NCBI GenBank assembly: GCA_009767595.1
Contig: VSDK01020647.1
Coordinates: 339,271 to 403,270 of the forward strand
From: Symbiodinium kawagutii
Lineage: Eukaryota; Sar; Dinophyceae; Suessiales; Symbiodiniaceae
Length of the DNA: 64,000 bases
Direction: 5' to 3'
Within the stretch, counting starts at the first letter, position 1; every line of letters begins with the position of its first letter. Of this stretch, positions 52,980 to 63,935 are shown one piece after another. Both the position numbers and the translations under genes were made by a program. A model generated the notes under the pieces. It searched no databases. It was given only the letters and a program-made list of their open reading frames with translations, and had not been told where the DNA came from.

Positions 52980-53092
52980 TGGAAGAACAAGAAGAAGAAC
53001 AAGAACAGGAACCAGAACAAGAACCAGAAGAAGAAGAAGAAGAAGAAAAAGAAAAAGAAGAAAAAGAAAAAGAAAAAGAGAAGAATCAAGCA
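52980..53092 (+). repeat. AAG/AGA-rich tract (poly-Glu/Lys coding)
   Basis: Purine-only tract of GAAGAAGAAC/AAGAAAAAG words, reading EEEQEQEPEQEPEEEEEEE or poly-Lys depending on frame. It lies where a Glu-rich pol linker is expected. Confidence 0.85.
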
Positions 53093-53094
53093 GA

Positions 53095-54400
53095 GTGTCA
53101 AGGCTCGAAAGCAACTCACGAACCCAGCATCTCAAGTTGCGGCGCCGAACATCACGCGACCTATACATTGGGAATCACACGACGACTGAGGAGATGAAGC
53201 AGCTTCTGCTCAATGCACAACGTGGCGGAACAGCCGCGGCTTCAACGAGATGTCAGATCACTCTGAGGACAACGAGCAGCGCCCGGCAAATCCACACAGT
53301 CATATGAAGGCCGGCAAATACAAACGGATGGCCAAAGACTACGGCGCGATCTAAAAAACAGACAAGGGCTACATTGCAGGGGCGCGCAGCCATGTGAACA
53401 CGAAGAGCCGCGCGGGGCTCCAGAAGGTCAAGCTCTACGCGCTCAGCCGCGCTGCAAGAGGGAGCGCATCAAGAAGGTCGAGGAAGAGAGACAGAACGCA
53501 AGCAGTCAGACCAGCATCCCACCAACAGCAGCCAACAATTCATCCCCGAGACCATAACATGGCGCGGGACAGGGTGGACCACCCGACACCATCGGCCGGA
53601 TCCGGGACGACCACGTTGACAGTCACCGAGAAGGACAAGCAGAAGATTCTTTCCCTCCTGGCAAAGGGCAAGAACTGACCCTGAGAAGGAGGTGAAAAAG
53701 CATCTCAGAAGACATGTAAAGCAAATTCAGCATGCAGATCAGCAAGCTTGCGCTACCAACGAGACACTGGAGAAGGAAACTGCGGGTGATGTTGGTTATG
53801 ACAGGGTTGATGCTTCTGGCGCTGATTGTCGCTTTCATGGTTGCGACGCTCGTGAAGTGTATTCGGTTCCTAGGATTTGTCCCGTGGCAAAAACGGTTTT
53901 TTCATATGACATCCAGGATGGACGGGACTTTCTGAGAGCTGGCAATGCTTAGACGACCTGAGAAAGCACAAGCCAAGCCACTTTCACGTGCCCCTGCCAT
54001 GCGGGCCATACAATACTATGCTGAACAGACTTTTGTGATCCCGAGAGCTGAAGCGGATGTTTTGCCGGATTTCGCCACACAATTCTGCAAAAGAACAAAT
54101 GAAATTGCGAGGGGCCTTTTCTCTTGAACATCCCGTAGGAGCTGACACTTGGCAGGATGCAGATATGAAGACTCTGTCGGACATGGAGGGAGCTCATGCT
54201 GTTGTGTTTGACCAGCGCCATTTTGGGCTTCGAAAGCAAGAAGTACCACAAGAAGCGAACTCGGATTCTCACGGATTGCATTGAACCTTTGGGCGCCCTC
54301 AATCGACAGCGTAAAAAAGATCATGGCCACCAACAGATCGGAAGGAAAATCAAGATAGGAGGGCCATGGGTGAACCGGAGCGCGCGCGCAAGCGTACCCC
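53095..54400 (+). pseudogene. Element D pol, protease-integrase linker
   Basis: Fragments in three frames: GTTTLTVTEKDKQKILSLLA (53605-53665), VKKHLRRHVKQIQHADQQAC, EHPVGADTWQDADMKTLSDM (54121-54180) and EGAHAVVFDQRHFGLR. The last two match the family's EHP...SW...LPE...VVFDQC region. The rest is too mutated to read. Confidence 0.5.
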
Positions 54401-55960
54401 AAAAATCTGGCTGAGGCGATTACGAAGGGAATCAGGGATAAGCAGAAAAGAGAGAACTATGAAGTTCTGGCGGTCGAAACTCTGAAAGAGGATTCTCCTA
54501 ACCTGAAGGAAAGCGTTCATAGATGTCACACTAATCTGGGCCACCCCGCAAGGGAGAAATGTATTCACACGTTGAAGTCAGCTGGCGCGAGCGAAGCTGT
54601 GATCAAGATTGCGAAAGGGTTGCAGCGTAGCGCGCGCATGAGTAGGAAGACACCGGATACCCACCCAGCTGTCAAACAAAAACAAGCCGTGGGTTTCAAC
54701 CAACAAGTTTGCATGGGCAGGTTTGAGGTTCCCATTTTTCAGAACAAGGAAAAAAGGAGATGCTCAACATGATCTGTGAAGGTACGCGGCTTCAAGCGGT
54801 TGTTTTCTTTTGGAAGGGCGCTTGAATATTGGGCCCGTTGGGCGGGAATACCAATGAGAAGTCAGACGGACGGGGCCGAGCAGCAACTGATTGCGCCTGC
54901 GATGAAATACGACACTGTCATCGCGTATTGTTCTGAATCGTCCTCGTGAAAGTTCACATGAAGAATCAACGAGACACAAGGAATTGAACACGCACATCAT
55001 GGCTACCGAGTAGTGTCGCAAACGCACAAGAAAAACGAGGTCACAAGGTAACTGCAGTCCTGCTGGTTTTGCAGGTTTGCCACATGAAGCATCACTGAAA
55101 ACAACGACCCTTGCAGCCTTCTGGTTTGTCTAAAATCCATGTTACATTTTCGATGGTATTTGCATGACTCCTGGCCCGTCAATTCGTAGTTCTACTAGTT
55201 TCTTTCATCAAAGGGCAGCGCACGCGTTTCAGACCAATTTTTTTTTGGAACCCAGAACGTGGCCGAAAGGGATGAGAAAAGGAAGTGAAAGCGATGGAAA
55301 AAACAGAAGCAGGACGGGAAAGAGACCGGAGTTTGACGGTGACATGCAGGAAAGGCTGGATCGCGATGGGACGTTCGCGTCTAAAAAATCTTGCCTCGGA
55401 ATCTCCTATTAGGCAGAACGACGTGGGGGGCTGTGGAAAATGTGTTTGGCAAAAAGGCCTTGAGGAATGCAACCCCGGGACAAGGCCGCAGTGAACGAGT
55501 TGCGCGACAGAACGGATCCAGCGAAAAACTCCATGACCAGAAGATATGGCTATTTTTTCTGACCAACATGTTTTTGGGAATGGTCTGCAAATACCCTAGG
55601 AGTTGCGCGAACATAACCCCAATGCGCACCACATGCCAGGAATGCTCCGGGAAATTCCAAGTTATGTAAGGGCTCAAGACATTTGACAAGCAGCAAGGCG
55701 AGCCACGGTACAGATGGAGGACAGCGAGAACATTCGAAGAGCTGCGCAGCGACAAAGCAGACCAGAACGAAGACGACTACGTGCACTACTGGCAACGGAA
55801 CAGCGAAACCAAGGGCGTCATCTCGCGAGGACCAGCACTGGCCATCGGTTTTAATCACAACAAGACATGGGCGAGTCACGCGAACAAAGTTCTTCGACGC
55901 TCACCCGAACAATTTAAAAAGCTGGGCGAGGACCGACGCGCGGCCATTATAACACTGGAT
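54401..55960 (+). pseudogene. Element D integrase
   Basis: The zinc-binding start is recognisable as HRCHTNLGHPARE and HTLKSAGASEAVIKIAKGLQ (54520-54620), then VGFNQQVCMGRFEVPIFQNK, where the first catalytic Asp expected before the LEVPF-like block is missing. MICEGTRLQAVVFFWKGA follows. Near 55800 the C-terminal block KGVISRGPALAIGFNHNKTW and KVLRRSPEQFKKLGEDRRAA appears. Many stops; inactive. Confidence 0.6.
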
Positions 55961-56076
55961 CTCCTGGCAAGGGCGTCTGCCAAAAGCACGCGGGGCACGC
56001 AAGCGCGCACGGACATTACAAAGCGAGGGGTCGCCTCCCGATGAGGCGCCCGAACAACTGACGGCGGCGACGGAAC

Positions 56077-57130
56077 GTGACGAGGATCAGGAGACGGAAG
56101 ATGGGGGAGCCGGAACTGGGGAGGACGGCGCAGCGGTGGCGCCAGCAAACGTGGAGGAGGAAACTGGAGAACCGGCGCTCCTCGAAAGCGAAAAGGAAAC
56201 GACGGCAACAGTCGACAACAAGCGGACTCAACGGGACCCGGCATGACGAGCATAGGAGAGGAGCCGGCGGCCATGGATACAAAACAAATTCCGGACACGA
56301 CAAGAGAGGAAAGCGAGGACCGGTTGAGCGGAACGACCATACGGAGCAACGTCAACACGCACGAATGGCACAACAGGCTGCTGCAACAAGAACAGAACTT
56401 GCAGGGGTCCTAAGACGGAATGTGGACACGCTGGACTTCGGAGCAACCAAGGCTTCCAGGACAGGATTTACGGTCACCAATGAAATCCACAGCGAATCTT
56501 TTGAAGTCATGTATACTCAACTTACCACCAAGCATGAGATCAAGGATGCTGATCTTACCCAAAAAGAATGTAATGAGCTTGATGAAGGCAAGAGGGAAAC
56601 ACGGTTGAAGCTGTTGAAGAATGAAGCCATCAAAGTTCATACGGGAGGTGAGGCTGAACCGTTGAAACGGGAATACCCAAGTGAACGGTTTCTGGAGAGT
56701 AGGTTTGCAAAAACGTGAAAACCAGATCGTATATATGAACCCGGACGAAAGGAAACTCACATGTAGGCGGCGCATCGAAGGTTTTCGGGATCCTGATTTG
56801 TTTGAAATTGACAAACAATCCCCGACCCTGTCGATGGATGGTTTGCGCATATGTCTTCAGTTGTTGGCCTCGAAACGTTGGAGTTTAGTCATCCCTGAGG
56901 TTGAAACGTGAAAAAGGAAAGATCTTTGCTCGGCTACAACGGACAGCTGCGATGTGGTTGAGGTGACCAGGCGCGCGCGCATGGGTTTTCAGACGCTCCT
57001 AAGGCCTGCGGCGGCTGCGGTTCAATAAGATGTTCACAAGTTTGGGAATGAAGCAGAGCGAATTGGACCCGTGTGTGTTTGACTGAAACAATCAAAACGT
57101 GTTGGGCGGGCTGATCTGTCTCATGTTGAT
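56077..57130 (+). pseudogene. Element D reverse transcriptase
   Basis: ORF 56077-56718 ends with TQKECNELDEGKRETRLKLL and EAEPLKREYPSERFLESRF, the region before RT. RRRIEGFRDPDLFEIDKQSP and MDGLRICLQLLASKRWSLVI (56770-56890) are the RT fingers/palm in ORF 56681-56911. Motif C appears near 57110-57140 as LSHVDGMVLAAVTFF, V-D-G in place of V-D-D. The motif A Asp is not seen (VIPEVET replaces the usual GDVEGAF). Confidence 0.65.
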
Positions 57131-57133
57131 GGC

Positions 57134-58010
57134 ATGGTTTTGGCGGCTGTGACCTTTTTCACCCGACGGTGTTGGATCGGCTTCGGCACAAACGCCCTTT
57201 CAAACATTGGAATTGCGGTAGGGGTACTTTTCTTGGGCGCAACACCAAACAAGATGATGATTTTACTATTGCGCACGATCAAAGTGAATACGCGAACCGC
57301 GGGCAAGGAAAACCAGGAAGCCACGGAACAAGAACAGAGGAAACTGAGGGGGGTCGTCGGAGCGGCTAATTGGTTGGTAGGAAACATCAGACCTGACATA
57401 GCAACAGCAACAGACATGTTGCAAGAAATAACGCAGAAAGCAAGGGTCGAAGACCTAATCCAGGCAAACCGCCTGGCTGCCAAGATGCGTGACTTTTCAC
57501 AAACAAAAATTGTTGCGAAGAATATTCCTCTCGAGTCCGGGAAATTTCTTTTAGCCACTGACGCGTCATGGGCTCACGCAGAAGATCTACGTAGCCAAGC
57601 AAGCCATATTGCGTTCTTCTGTCAAAAGATTTCAACTGGACAATCAGCACAAGCGTCACGCTGCGATGGAAAACAAATAAGCAAGAGCGACACACACAAT
57701 CAACACTGGGGGCAGAAGTGATGTCTCTGGCGAGAGGTGTAGCAGAATGCGACTGGCTCAGATCACTGATGGCGGAATATCGCTTGGAAGATGACAAAGT
57801 CCTGACGGGAAATTGAGATGGTCGCGACCATCGACAACAAACCCATCTACGACCACACGATGGGAGACGGGGCGGCGGTCAAGGATAAGAGAATGGCCGC
57901 GGACATGCTCAGAAAGAAAAACATTCAGCTTCGCTGGGTTGATAGTAATTAAACATACGTCGGCTGATTGCTTGACAAAACACAATGTTGCCTGACTGGT
58001 TGCTGTATGT
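57134..58010 (+). pseudogene. Element D RNase H and pol C-terminus
   Basis: ORF 57134-57721 has RKLRGVVGAANWLVGNIRPD (thumb), then SGKFLLATDASWAHAEDLRS with an RNase H catalytic Asp, ASHIAFFCQKISTG, followed by MVATIDNKPIYDHTMGDGAA and MRRKNIQLRWVDSN-like remnants to ~57990 (SADCLTKHNVA). Confidence 0.6.
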
Positions 58011-58151
58011 TTTGCGACAGGGCGAATATAGTGTTGCGTTGGATGGTTCCTGATATTTTCTTTTGCGTTCGCAGAAAGAAGCTGACACAGAAATAAAAGA
58101 ATGGGCAAGACATGAGAAAGGGGCGCATGACATGCACACTGCGCGCAGCCA

Positions 58152-58251
58152 TGTTTAGCCCACGCAACTCACCTCATCGTGATCACCAAGCCTTCTATCT
58201 GCCTGAGCATGGAGAATGGAACGTTTGACCCACTGCTGCCCAAGTGTTTCA
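58152..58251 (+). repeat. Element D 3' LTR
   Basis: TGTTTAGCCCACGCAACTCA to CCCAAGTGTTTCA; partner of 51089-51188. A weak purine tract (GAGAAAGGGG) lies ~35 bp upstream, further than usual. Confidence 0.7.
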
Positions 58252-59880
58252 GCTGCCCTTTTTCTCTTCCAGCACTGTAGCCATTGTCGGCGCGCTCAAC
58301 TCAAAGCCCCTGGAGAATTCTACTGCAAGACTTCGTCGCTGAACTCGCGAATGGCAACTGCTATGCTGGGCAACTGCCGCTGCAGTCACTGACAAAACCG
58401 ACGTCACTGCGTCAAGTTGCCAGTAATGCTGTTGACCGCAATGGCGTTTCTGAAGTCGGATCCCACTGCGGTCCCACCCTGCACTGCACTGGATGACTCT
58501 GAAGTGAACAAAATGCTTCCTGTGACTGCGCAACTGGCTAATCGCCGCAAATTACTGGAATCGCTCAAGGACGCTCAAAGCATGGCACCCCGTCAGCCAA
58601 TGTGGCAGGAACTGCTACTGAAGGACAGCACGGGTTGCAATACCAACTGCCATCACCGGACAAGACTGAGACCAAGACCTTCGCACCGAACACGCCGCGT
58701 GGTCGAAGGAACAACGAGAGCTCACACCGTCCACGGCACTGAATGCGCTGTTTCGAGGACTCGGTGAGCCACAATCATTGTACTCTCGAACTGAAGTGAC
58801 CTGCTACCGACATGTGACTGTCCAGAACTTGACTGGCCAGGATGCTGCCGGCACTGGAGGACTAGACTGGAGCAAGGTGAAAGGTTAGCCTGTGAAAGCC
58901 AAGCAGACTGACTGGTGTCTTATCATGGCACTGCCTGCCCCGCATCTGAACCAGCTACCGCATGGCACTGTTGATACCGCGCTGCTCACTCATGGACAGC
59001 GAGACTACTGGTTCAATGTTCGCCCTGCTGTACTCAGGGGATTGCAGAGGACTTGGCAGACCTGCCAACTGAATCTCGACGAGAACTTGGCCACACTGAT
59101 CGTGAATCCACTGCTTGAAGCCTTCACAAATGGCACTGTCAAGAGGGTAGCAGGCACTGACCCATTCTTCAAGTTCAACAGGCTGCGCATCAGTCATTGC
59201 CACACTACGGCCCAATTGGAATGCATCGATTCACTGAAGCTAAACTGCGCAGTGCCGTGATGCTCGAACTGCAGAATCTGACGTCGTCAAGCCTGATGCC
59301 ACTGAGGGAAGAACTGGACATGAAGCACGGCACGGACAACACGGTCGGGGACGACTATAGGGCACATGGCAGTCACTGACTTCCTGAAAAAATGATGCAG
59401 ATGAACACTGCTGAGGCCACTACAGCCTACCAGCTTGGAGTTGGCACTGAAGATGTCACTGGCAACGAAATGCAGGTTGCCACTGAAACCGTGGATGTAT
59501 CCACTGACGTATCCGCTGTGTGACTACCGTGAAGAAGACGAGGCGCCACTGAGCACACTGCGGGATCAACTTTTGAAGTCACTGAAGCGCTGGCTTGCCG
59601 GTGACTGACGACAAATGTCCTTTTTTGAACAGAAGAAGCTACTGAGTAAGGACTGCTTAGTTAAGTGGATGCAATGCAGGACACTGCATCCAAAAGGGAA
59701 TGTTGAGATACACTGTCATTGACACACCCTTTGTTCCCACTGCGCGCTCTGTACACTGCCAACGTCACTGATGGCTCAAGTCCCTATGCAAAAGAGTCCA
59801 CTGCTGAGATACTGACTGTGAAGTGGTACTGTTGGTTGTACTGGACAAAGATGCTGTACTTATGCAGTCACAGGTTACAG
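58252..59880. repeat. ACTG-enriched non-coding tract
   Basis: 1.6 kb in which the plus strand carries roughly 60 ACTG tetramers, about ten times the random expectation, mostly as CACTG and AACTG at irregular spacing. It is not a tandem repeat. The complement CAGT is much rarer. ORFs here (up to 122 codons) have no recognisable motif. The enrichment starts at the end of element D and stops near 59.87 kb. Confidence 0.75.
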
Positions 59881-59924
59881 GATAAGATTTTGCAGGTGTG
59901 TTCATTTCTTTAGGTTCATAAAAT

Positions 59925-60470
59925 GCCTATTGTTTGATTTCAGTTTGGACACCCCCAAGTCCGCTGATGCTTCAAAGGTAGTTCCTTTTTTCCGTTGTGA
60001 TACATCAATGTCCAGCCTTCAGCTGCCCCTTCCTTTGATGGTGATTCGGCTTCTTCTGCAGCTGGTGCTTCTTTTTGGCTTCAGGTGCCTCTTCCTTTGT
60101 CTCCTCCTTTGGTGCTTCAGCTGCCTCTTCCTACGGGGAAGTGGCGCAGGCTGCCTGTGAATTCGCTCATCCCAAAATACAAAAAAACGATCTTCAACTG
60201 CTTTCAATGTCTCTATCTTTCAGCCTCATTCTGTCAATCTCTACTAGGCCTCTGCAGGCCACTCTGCGAACCGGTCAATGGTGCAGCAGTTCACCAGGGT
60301 CCGGAACATTCGGAGGCCTCAGAGTGGCAACGAAGCAATGGAAACTCAAAAAAAATCTTCGTATTTCTTTCAGTTCTTCCAGTTTCCATATTTTCCTAGC
60401 TCTTTTTCTCCCAAAATGACGGACTGATAATGGACTGGCATTGGGGATCCTCCATGCCTTTCTCACCTCA
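59925..60470 (-). other. Weak Glu/Ala/Lys-rich coding-like stretch
   Basis: On the minus strand 60030-60150 two frames give EAPKEETKEEAPEAKKK and APAAEEAESPSKEGAAEGW, related Ala/Glu/Lys sequences broken by a 1 nt shift. This could be an exon of an Ala/Glu-rich linker or a diverged repeat; I cannot assign it. Confidence 0.3.
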
Positions 60471-60599
60471 CTCCATCATGCATGGGATTTTGGGATTAAT
60501 TTTGATTGCTTTGTCTCACATCTTTAATCCTGAGAATATGTGTTTGATTTTTCTTTTTCCCCACCAGTTAATGACAGATTAATTCTATTCATTGCATGT

Positions 60600-61180
60600 G
60601 TTCTATGTTCATTTCCCTTGTAGTGTCAGGGTCTTCGCATATCGATGAACCTATCCAAGCAAAATGCTCGGACACCAACGGAAAGCATCACCAACAGCGG
60701 AAAATGCCAGGACCATGTGGACATTTGCCTGCAGGAGAAGGACTCGGAGGCGGGTTCACAAGGTGAAAGTTCCTTTTAGGGGGAAAGCACCAATTCGTAG
60801 GCAAATAGTGTCCATATCAGCTTCACAAAAGGCAGGAATTGCCAAGTTCATCCCTTGTGCCTCCACCCCGGACAAGTAGGTGCTGAAGACATTGGCTTTG
60901 GTAGGTGGAATGCCATCCTGCAAAAGGTCATGATGAACAGGGCTGGAACAGTTTTTCAGCAACGACGATTCTTTACATAAAAAAGATCTAACACTCAAAA
61001 CAACGATCCCACTCAAGAGTCTAATGGTACTCTTCCCAATTGGGTGTTCACCAGAAATCTCCACTGTGACAATTTCCTCACGCTGACGTCAAACATCACC
61101 CATCAAAAAACAGCTGAGTCAACCTTGTTGTTCTGAGACATCTGAGGCGCTTGCAATCATCTCCTGCATCTTTAACTCCT
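60600..61180 (-). other. No gene confidently recognised
   Basis: A minus ORF of 102 codons (60756-61064) has ordinary composition (AIPAFCEADMDTICLRIGAF) but no motif I can place. It lies downstream of the dynein fragment and may be intron or exon of it. Confidence 0.35.
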
Positions 61181-61383
61181 AACAGCAGACGAGGGTCCAT
61201 GGTGCTACGATTGGGCATGTTGTAGCGGCATCAGTCGAAGAAGAATTATCACCTTCCCACTTTCTTAGCACAGAAGTGGTGGCAACAAGCATAAATTGAG
61301 CACCGTTCCTTGCGGTTGTACCAGCCATTGTAGTCCATCAAATGCCTGATCAGCTCGATGGGTGGCTGAGCACCATAGTACTC

Positions 61384-61503
61384 CTGGCGGATTGCGATGG
61401 GAAGAGTATTCTCTTTCTAAACAGAGGCTGGAGGAATCATGATGCAACGTGGCTGTGCGAGGAGAATGTACAGCTGCACTTCAGCGAAATCAACCCCTCC
61501 CAC
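61384..61503 (-). other. Dynein intron (GT-AG, 120 nt)
   Basis: GTGGGAGG at the 5' end and CGCCAG|G at the 3' end. It contains an in-frame TAG, and removal joins NMPKK to EYYGAQPP as in dynein heavy chains. Confidence 0.7.
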
Positions 61504-61568
61504 CTTCTTTGGCATGTTCAAATCATTGATGGTGATGGAGATGACATTCTTCTTGTCGGCAGGTGGCC

Positions 61569-61803
61569 CTTGGAATCAAACATTGAAGGGTTCAAATCCA
61601 ATGGTTAAGCCGTGCTACAGCGATTGAACACACCTGGGTTTGAAACTATACACCAACACATTGATTCCAAAGGAATGTGTGAACTCTCAACTCAGACAGA
61701 TTCTCAGCAGTAATGACTCCTAGACTCTAGACGGTACAGAAACATTTGCGTGTTTGTACACGCACAGTGCACTGACACATTGGATGAGAGCGTGGCCGTA
61801 GAC
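61569..61803 (-). other. Candidate dynein intron (GC-AG)
   Basis: Splicing GTCTACG|GCCACG to TTCCAAG|GGCC gives ...RGVYGPPADKKN, the family's GVxGPP sequence, with a GC donor and AG|G acceptor. Confidence 0.5.
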
Positions 61804-62599
61804 GCCCCGTAGCCTCTTCTCAAACTTTGAATCCAACAAATCCTGCAAACACGACGTTCGAATGGTGTGTTTTGTGGCGTGATTCCATTGCAATTTCCCG
61901 AAGTTCAAAAACAAAATCATCCAAATGCATCTGAATGCTATCCCCAACCTTTTGCTGCTTCTGGTTGCAGTCAAGTATGTTTACCAGTAATCGGCCTGCA
62001 GTTGCTTCACCTGAGCCTTAGTATGCCAGGCAGTGCAGCGGCTCCATAAAATGTACGCCCATCCATTATGTATGATGGCGAAAGATATGCCCATAATTTG
62101 TTGGCTTTGCGTTGTGGCAACTCTATGAATCGCTGAGACAGCAGGCTTGGAATTTGCAATGATTACTTTCGGAACTGTTTGCTGTTTGTTGCTGTTTGTT
62201 GGGTGTTCTTTTGAACCATTTTACCAATCAGATTTGCACAAATATTGCGACAAGGATTCGTACAGAATGTCAAGACATAAAGGCATGACATACATCAAAC
62301 TAAGTCCTTTATTTTCTCCTTGTACTTAGTTCATCTTGGTTCCGCGCCGAGAAATTGATAAAGAGTGGGATGGATTCTGGAGCATCCTTCTGCAACCACA
62401 ACCTAAGTCAGCAAAACCTGGTCCCAGGGAAAAGTGGTGCCATTCTTCACCCCAAGCCGAGGCCAGAGCGACAGGTAAACGGAGTTTCCAGTGCCAGTCT
62501 CTCCAGCAACAATGGCATGCTTGTCCTTCAAAGGCGAGCGACACAGGTCTTGATCACCAAGAAAGGTTAAGGAAAAGTATCCTTCAGTGTTAAAGGATC

Positions 62600-63190
62600 A
62601 CCAAGAAAGCTCAATGAACAAAAGTATCTCTGTGTTGAGTTTGACAAGTTCGTGCCACAAGCATCATGAGATCCTTCAACAGGAGTGTAGAGAACGTGTT
62701 GGTCAAACGAATTGAGTCGACAGTTGGCCTACAGGTCAAAGGTTTGCTCAAAGCTTGATGAAGAGTTGGCTAGTACCACGAGCAAAGTAAGGGGAGCACA
62801 CGACGATGTTCTGCAGGTTGCCCAACTGAATCAATGGCTCGTTGCCCAGGGCAAAAGGTTCCATGTAAACCTCAGCATTGCACATCTGATCCTTCAGTTC
62901 TGCTACAAAAATGACCCGACACCTGTCCTTGCCTTGCAAGACTGCGTGCAGAATTGCCGGGAGGCACGGATCACCGCAAGGCATTTCGTGTACCTCATGC
63001 TCAGCACCTCACCATGCCACATCGGCTCACCGCTGCAGACGATGCCACCGACAACTCCTCCACTTCGAAGGCCATCCTGGACAAACATGAGGCGTGACAA
63101 AGACTGGGGATGACGACGCATCTTTGGAGATGATATAAATGATATACGAATATAAATGATATAAATATACAACGCATATACTGTAAAAAA
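62600..63190. other. No gene recognised
   Basis: Overlapping ORFs on both strands (133, 89 and 78 codons) without motifs. They could be upstream intron of the dynein fragment. Confidence 0.4.
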
Positions 63191-63199
63191 TCTACTGTA

Positions 63200-63655
63200 T
63201 AAGAATTTGAGGGGCTCGATATTTTTCCGTCCCTATGGTTATGTACGCATCTTCTCCCTGCTCGGTTAAGAATTTGAGGGACCCTGGCTTTGGCGCACTG
63301 AATTCTTAGGATGATCTTGGGGGGCCGAGCCCCAAGGTCAAAAAGAAAACTCTTCAGGCTCCGATCTTTTTTTTGAATCTGGACGTCCTCAGGGAACCTG
63401 GGGGGAGTCGAGCCCCCAACTGGCAGAAAATCAAAAAAAACTTTTTAGGCTCCGAAAACTTTTTTTAATTTGCGCGTCCCTTATGGTTCCAGCCTATGAC
63501 CTCAAAGTTAAGCGTTGAACGTTGTACCAACTGAGCTATGCGGGGTCTTGCCCGGAGGGTGAAAAGAGGCAAGCCTCCACACTCATGTTCATGACGGGCA
63601 CAACCGTTTACGTAAACAAGAATCTATTAAGAATTTGAGGGTCCCTGGGCCACAA
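63200..63655 (-). mobile_element. tRNA-derived SINE-like unit
   Basis: Read on the minus strand, a tRNA-like head lies at 63550-63480, followed by a tail with A/T runs and segments such as GGGGCTCGACTCCCCCC. Copies of TAAGAATTTGAGGG lie at 63199-63212 (AAGAATTTGAGGG), 63267-63280 and 63630-63643; the last two are followed by (A/T)CCCTGG and could be the flanking duplication of an insertion between them. Confidence 0.55.
63480..63550 (-). other. tRNA-like promoter region (A and B boxes)
   Basis: Minus strand TAGCTCAGTTGG (63538-63527) is a perfect RNA polymerase III A box, and GGCTGGAACC (63494-63485) is a weak B box 42 nt on. The D stem and acceptor stem do not pair and position 33 is not T in the most likely anticodon loop, so I do not call a functional tRNA. 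Confidence 0.55.
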
Positions 63656-63659
63656 ACTT

Positions 63660-63935
63660 GGGATTCTCATCTAGCGGATGCACTGTACCCGCCGACCCCG
63701 TGTCTCGCTGTCGCTGCACACTAATTTTCTCGTCCTAGCACGTGCATTTCGCGATTTTGCACGGCCTGTTTTCTCGCGCGTTTGTTGGCTGACTTGACAC
63801 TGATGGTAGAGATGACTTGACACTGATGGTCGAAGTAATGGTTCCATGGTAGAGTGGAGAATTGTCCGTCCCATTAAGATTTTTTTGGATCCTACTGTAC
63901 TGCCGCGTCCGAGTGATGTGAAATAGCTATAATAT
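63660..63935. other. No gene recognised
   Basis: Contains two copies of GACTTGACACTGATGGT (63791-63807, 63813-63829) but no gene. Confidence 0.4.

Larger units (their letters stand above)
51089..58251 (+). mobile_element. Element D: old Ty1/copia-type LTR retrotransposon
   Basis: 7.2 kb element with ~100 bp LTRs, the TGGTAGCGGAG primer site after the 5' LTR, and gag, protease, integrase, RT and RNase H remnants in order on the plus strand. Stops and frameshifts occur every few hundred bases, the zinc knuckle and RT active site are mutated, and no matching target duplication was found (ACGCA left, GCTGC right). It is clearly older than element C. Confidence 0.8.
61190..62590 (-). pseudogene. 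Dynein heavy chain fragment, AAA3 module
   Basis: Minus-strand exons match the third AAA+ ATPase unit of axonemal-type dynein heavy chains, the motors of cilia and flagella. Exon 1 (about 62590-62400) has KDKHAIVAGETGTGNSVYLS, a P-loop with Asn instead of the essential Lys. Exon 2 (to 61803) has TSCLQDLLDSKFEKRLRGVY. Exon 3 (61568-61504) has KKNVISITINDLNMPKK (Walker B region, F-x-D-D changed). Exon 4 (61383 down) has EYYGAQPPIELIRHLMDYNG and WYNRKE. A 120 nt GT-AG intron with AG|G joins exons 3 and 4 exactly. MPNRSTMDPRLLL near 61200 may be the next block. AAA1, 2 and 4 are not in the window, so this is a partial, probably non-functional copy. Confidence 0.68.

Noticed and set aside
63480-63550. 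Functional tRNA gene on the minus strand
   Set aside because: A perfect A box but unpaired D and acceptor stems and a poor T arm; better explained as a SINE head.
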